A stretch of 6,485 nucleotides of DNA. It comes from DASSWG01 sp035704905 (GTDB lineage Bacteria > Bacteroidota > Bacteroidia > Flavobacteriales > Flavobacteriaceae). Positions 4,540-6,485 of this stretch are shown here, in pieces (position 1 is the stretch's first letter; each line of letters opens with the position of its first letter). The stretch covers positions 1 to 6,485 of the forward strand of contig DASSWN010000091.1 in the NCBI GenBank assembly GCA_035704905.1, read 5' to 3'. Position numbers and translations under genes: made by a program. The notes under the pieces are model-generated. The model was not told the DNA's origin, did no database searches, and was given only the letters and a program-made list of their open reading frames with translations.

Positions 4540-6485
4540 TTATTTTGTGTTAAGGTAAAATTGAAGTGCGAACAAGGCGTTCAGGTAATTTTCGAGTGCG
4601 TTCAAAGCCTCCTTTTCAATGCTTATTGCGTTGTTCAGGTTTTGAATGAAAGCGGTGTAATTCATTGCGCCCTCTTGGTAAGCCAGCAGCGATCCCGCGC
4701 GCTGTTCATCGAGCAAAGGCAAAGCCGTTGTTTCGTAATATTCCCAAGATGATTTCCATTTCCGGTAATTTTGAAGCGCCTCTTGAAACCCATTTTCTAT
4801 CAATTGCTTTTTGTATTCCATTTCGCGCATCAACATGTCTTTTTCTATTTTTACCGCCTTTGCGTTTCCATAGGTTTCCCCAGTAAGGAAAGGAACCGAA
4901 ATCCCGATTTGGTAGTTGTAAAATCCCGAAACATCATTTATTTCCTGGAAGCCATATTGAAGATTTAATTCTGGCAAAAATTCTGCTTTGGCAACTTTTT
5001 GCTTTGCTTCGGCAACATGTATTTTTTGTTCGGAAAGCTTCATCAAAGGATGGTTTTGAAAATCAAGGTTCGACGTCAATTCCGTTTTCGACAAAATCCC
5101 AAGTGGAATTTTATCGGGAACGTCATAGCTGTTTTTAGTGTTTAGCCAAAGATTTAGACGTCTCAAAGCATTCAAATAATCGGCATAAGCTTGTTTTTTT
5201 TGAATGTTGATTTGGTCGGATTTGTTTTTTGAAACCATAAATTCCAAGCGCGAAATGGCTTCCACCTCATATTTCAAAGAAACCGCATCACGAAACTGGC
5301 TGTAAATGGAATCGAGTTCGGTAAAAAGCCCGTATTTTTGTTTGGCAATGAAAGCTTCGGTCCAAGCCAATTTTACTTTTTGTTCTAGTTCCAATTTGGA
5401 TAAATCGTATTGAGTTTCCGCCAATTTCGTTTTGGATTTATAATATTTGCTTTTCGAAAAAATCCCAAACAAATCGATTCCCTGTTGTTGAATACCAATA
5501 GTGGTATAAACACCGGGGTTGCCATTGCCCAATTCCTCGCCGCCGGTGAAAACGCTGGTTTCGCCAAAATCATAAGCCGAAATTTTTAGGGCTTCTTCCT
5601 GTTCGATTTGCAGTTTTTTGTTTTTCAGCAAATAAAAATTTTCTTTTGAAACCTCTACTGCTTCGGAAAGGGAAATTTCGGGCAAACTTTCCAAGCCTTT
5701 CAGCGTTCTAAATGCTACAAGGGTTCCAACACTATCTTTTTCCTGCGAAAATACCTGTTGGGGAATAAAGAATAAACCAAAAGCAATTGAAGCAGCAACA
5801 ATTCGCTTATCGAATTTCAATTTCACCGATTTTTCTTCCGACCATTTATAAAGTATGGGCAAAATAAAAAGTGTCAAAAAAGTAGCCGTTATCAAGCCAC
5901 CGATGACCACTGTAGCCAACGGGCGTTGCACTTCTGCTCCCGCCGAGGTGGAAATGGCCATTGGTAGAAACCCAAATATATCTACCAGCGCGGTAAGCAT
6001 AATTGGGCGAATCCTTCGGCGTGTTCCACGGAGCAAGCGGTCTGTTAGTGGAATATTTTTGTCCTTTTTCAATTCGTTCAAACCGTTCATTAAAACCAAT
6101 CCGTTTAAAACCGCGACCCCGAAAAGCACGATAAACCCGACCCCGGCGGAAATGCTAAACGGCATTCCGCGAAGCAATAAGGCAAACACGCCACCAATAG
6201 CGGCCAGCGGAATGGAAATATAGATCAGCAAGGTCTGCCGTATTGATTTCAAAGCGAAATAAATTAAAATGAAAATCAGCAACAAAGCAATGGGAACAAC
6301 AGTTTCCAATCGGTTTGTGGCGCGCTCCAGATTTTCAAACGCCCCACCATAACGAATGTAATATCCTGGTGGAAGCTCGAGTTCGGCTTCCAATTTTTGC
6401 TGTATGTCTTTCATCACCGATTTCACATCGCGGTCGCGGATGTTGATACCAACGGCTGTCCGGCGGTTGGTATTGTCGCGGCTTA
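4540..6485 (-). CDS. CusA/CzcA-type RND metal pump fused to TolC-like channel (5' end beyond window)
   Basis: The frame is open to the right edge; the first complete codon is at 6483-6481, so 647 residues are visible and the N-terminus is missing. Counting from there, residues 1-60 belong to the second periplasmic domain (RRTAVGINIRDRD, LPPGYYIRYGGAFENLERA). Five membrane segments (about 61-78, 84-105, 111-135, 156-177, 187-212) correspond to TM8-TM12. AEVQRPLATVVIGG before the last helix is closer to CzcA than to CusA. A signal-peptide-like segment follows (221-246), then an outer-membrane efflux (OEP/TolC) domain from about 264 to 647 with two repeats, the second marked by NHPLMKLSEQ and LPELNLQYG. 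RND-TolC fusions of roughly 1,450 residues are known in Bacteroidota. The pump would export divalent or monovalent heavy metals by proton antiport; the residues that decide the metal lie outside the window. An apparent start at 6426 is an internal Val (GTG), not the real start. Confidence 0.92.
   Translation of the reverse strand, partial: SRDNTNRRTAVGINIRDRDVKSVMKDIQQKLEAELELPPGYYIRYGGAFENLERATNRLETVVPIALLLIFILIYFALKSIRQTLLIYISIPLAAIGGVFALLLRGMPFSISAGVGFIVLFGVAVLNGLVLMNGLNELKKDKNIPLTDRLLRGTRRRIRPIMLTALVDIFGFLPMAISTSAGAEVQRPLATVVIGGLITATFLTLFILPILYKWSEEKSVKLKFDKRIVAASIAFGLFFIPQQVFSQEKDSVGTLVAFRTLKGLESLPEISLSEAVEVSKENFYLLKNKKLQIEQEEALKISAYDFGETSVFTGGEELGNGNPGVYTTIGIQQQGIDLFGIFSKSKYYKSKTKLAETQYDLSKLELEQKVKLAWTEAFIAKQKYGLFTELDSIYSQFRDAVSLKYEVEAISRLEFMVSKNKSDQINIQKKQAYADYLNALRRLNLWLNTKNSYDVPDKIPLGILSKTELTSNLDFQNHPLMKLSEQKIHVAEAKQKVAKAEFLPELNLQYGFQEINDVSGFYNYQIGISVPFLTGETYGNAKAVKIEKDMLMREMEYKKQLIENGFQEALQNYRKWKSSWEYYETTALPLLDEQRAGSLLAYQEGAMNYTAFIQNLNNAISIEKEALNALENYLNALFALQFYLNTK
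5743..5826 (-). other. Internal signal-peptide-like segment at the pump-channel junction
   Basis: Between the last RND helix and the TolC domain the protein reads Lys-Leu-Lys-Phe-Asp-Lys-Arg, a hydrophobic stretch (IVAASIAFGLFFIP), then Val-Phe-Ser followed by Gln-Glu. This has the n-, h- and c-regions of a Sec signal peptide, with small residues at -1 and a Gln at +1, as is usual for signal peptidase I substrates in Bacteroidota. No ATG lies in the junction, but an in-frame GTG at 5826-5824 precedes it by one codon, with a purine-rich GGAAG 8 nt upstream. Confidence 0.7.

Noticed and set aside
6424..6426. GTG at 6426 as the start of the pump-channel gene.
   Set aside because: The frame continues upstream to the window edge with conserved RND sequence (RRTAVGINIRDRD), so this is an internal valine codon.

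Overview
The window looks like chromosomal DNA from a member of the Bacteroidota, most likely a flavobacterium. The supporting signs are exact TAnnTTTG -7 promoter elements, no clear Shine-Dalgarno sites, A-rich leaders, exported proteins whose predicted cleavage site is followed by Gln, a lipoprotein starting Cys-Ser-Asp-Asp-Asp, a bacillithiol gene, and an RND pump fused to a TolC-type channel. I cannot name the genus.

Layout from left to right. Positions 48-78 form a strong intrinsic terminator for the minus-strand gene at 100-1293, a predicted surface lipoprotein made of three CHRD-like repeats of about 123 residues. A 272-bp divergent intergenic region (1294-1565) holds a -7 element for each flanking gene and a helically phased run of TTAA-core repeats. 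The plus-strand gene at 1566-2054 encodes a small predicted eight-stranded outer-membrane beta-barrel. It converges, across 28 bp, on the minus-strand bshA (2083-3210), the glycosyltransferase that starts bacillithiol synthesis. bshA has its own recognisable promoter in the 100-bp gap before it. Right of that is a minus-strand heavy-metal efflux operon. Its first gene runs off the right edge (4540-6485 and beyond) and encodes the C-terminal part of a CusA/CzcA-family RND pump fused to a TolC/CzcC-like outer-membrane channel. Eight bp later comes the lipoprotein periplasmic adaptor (3311-4531), with a His/Asp/Glu-rich N-terminus and a terminal tetra-histidine.

The two-gene operon encodes all three parts of a tripartite efflux system. 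The pump-channel junction carries a canonical signal-peptide-like segment with a Gln directly after the predicted cleavage site, so the fusion is probably matured by cleavage or made partly by internal initiation. Bacillithiol is a metal-binding thiol, so bshA next to a metal exporter is a plausible functional pairing, but its own promoter argues against strict co-transcription. No tRNA, rRNA, CRISPR, insertion sequence or phage feature was seen. The gene families are known ones; the most interesting points are the fusion junction and the regular histidine-bearing CHRD repeats.
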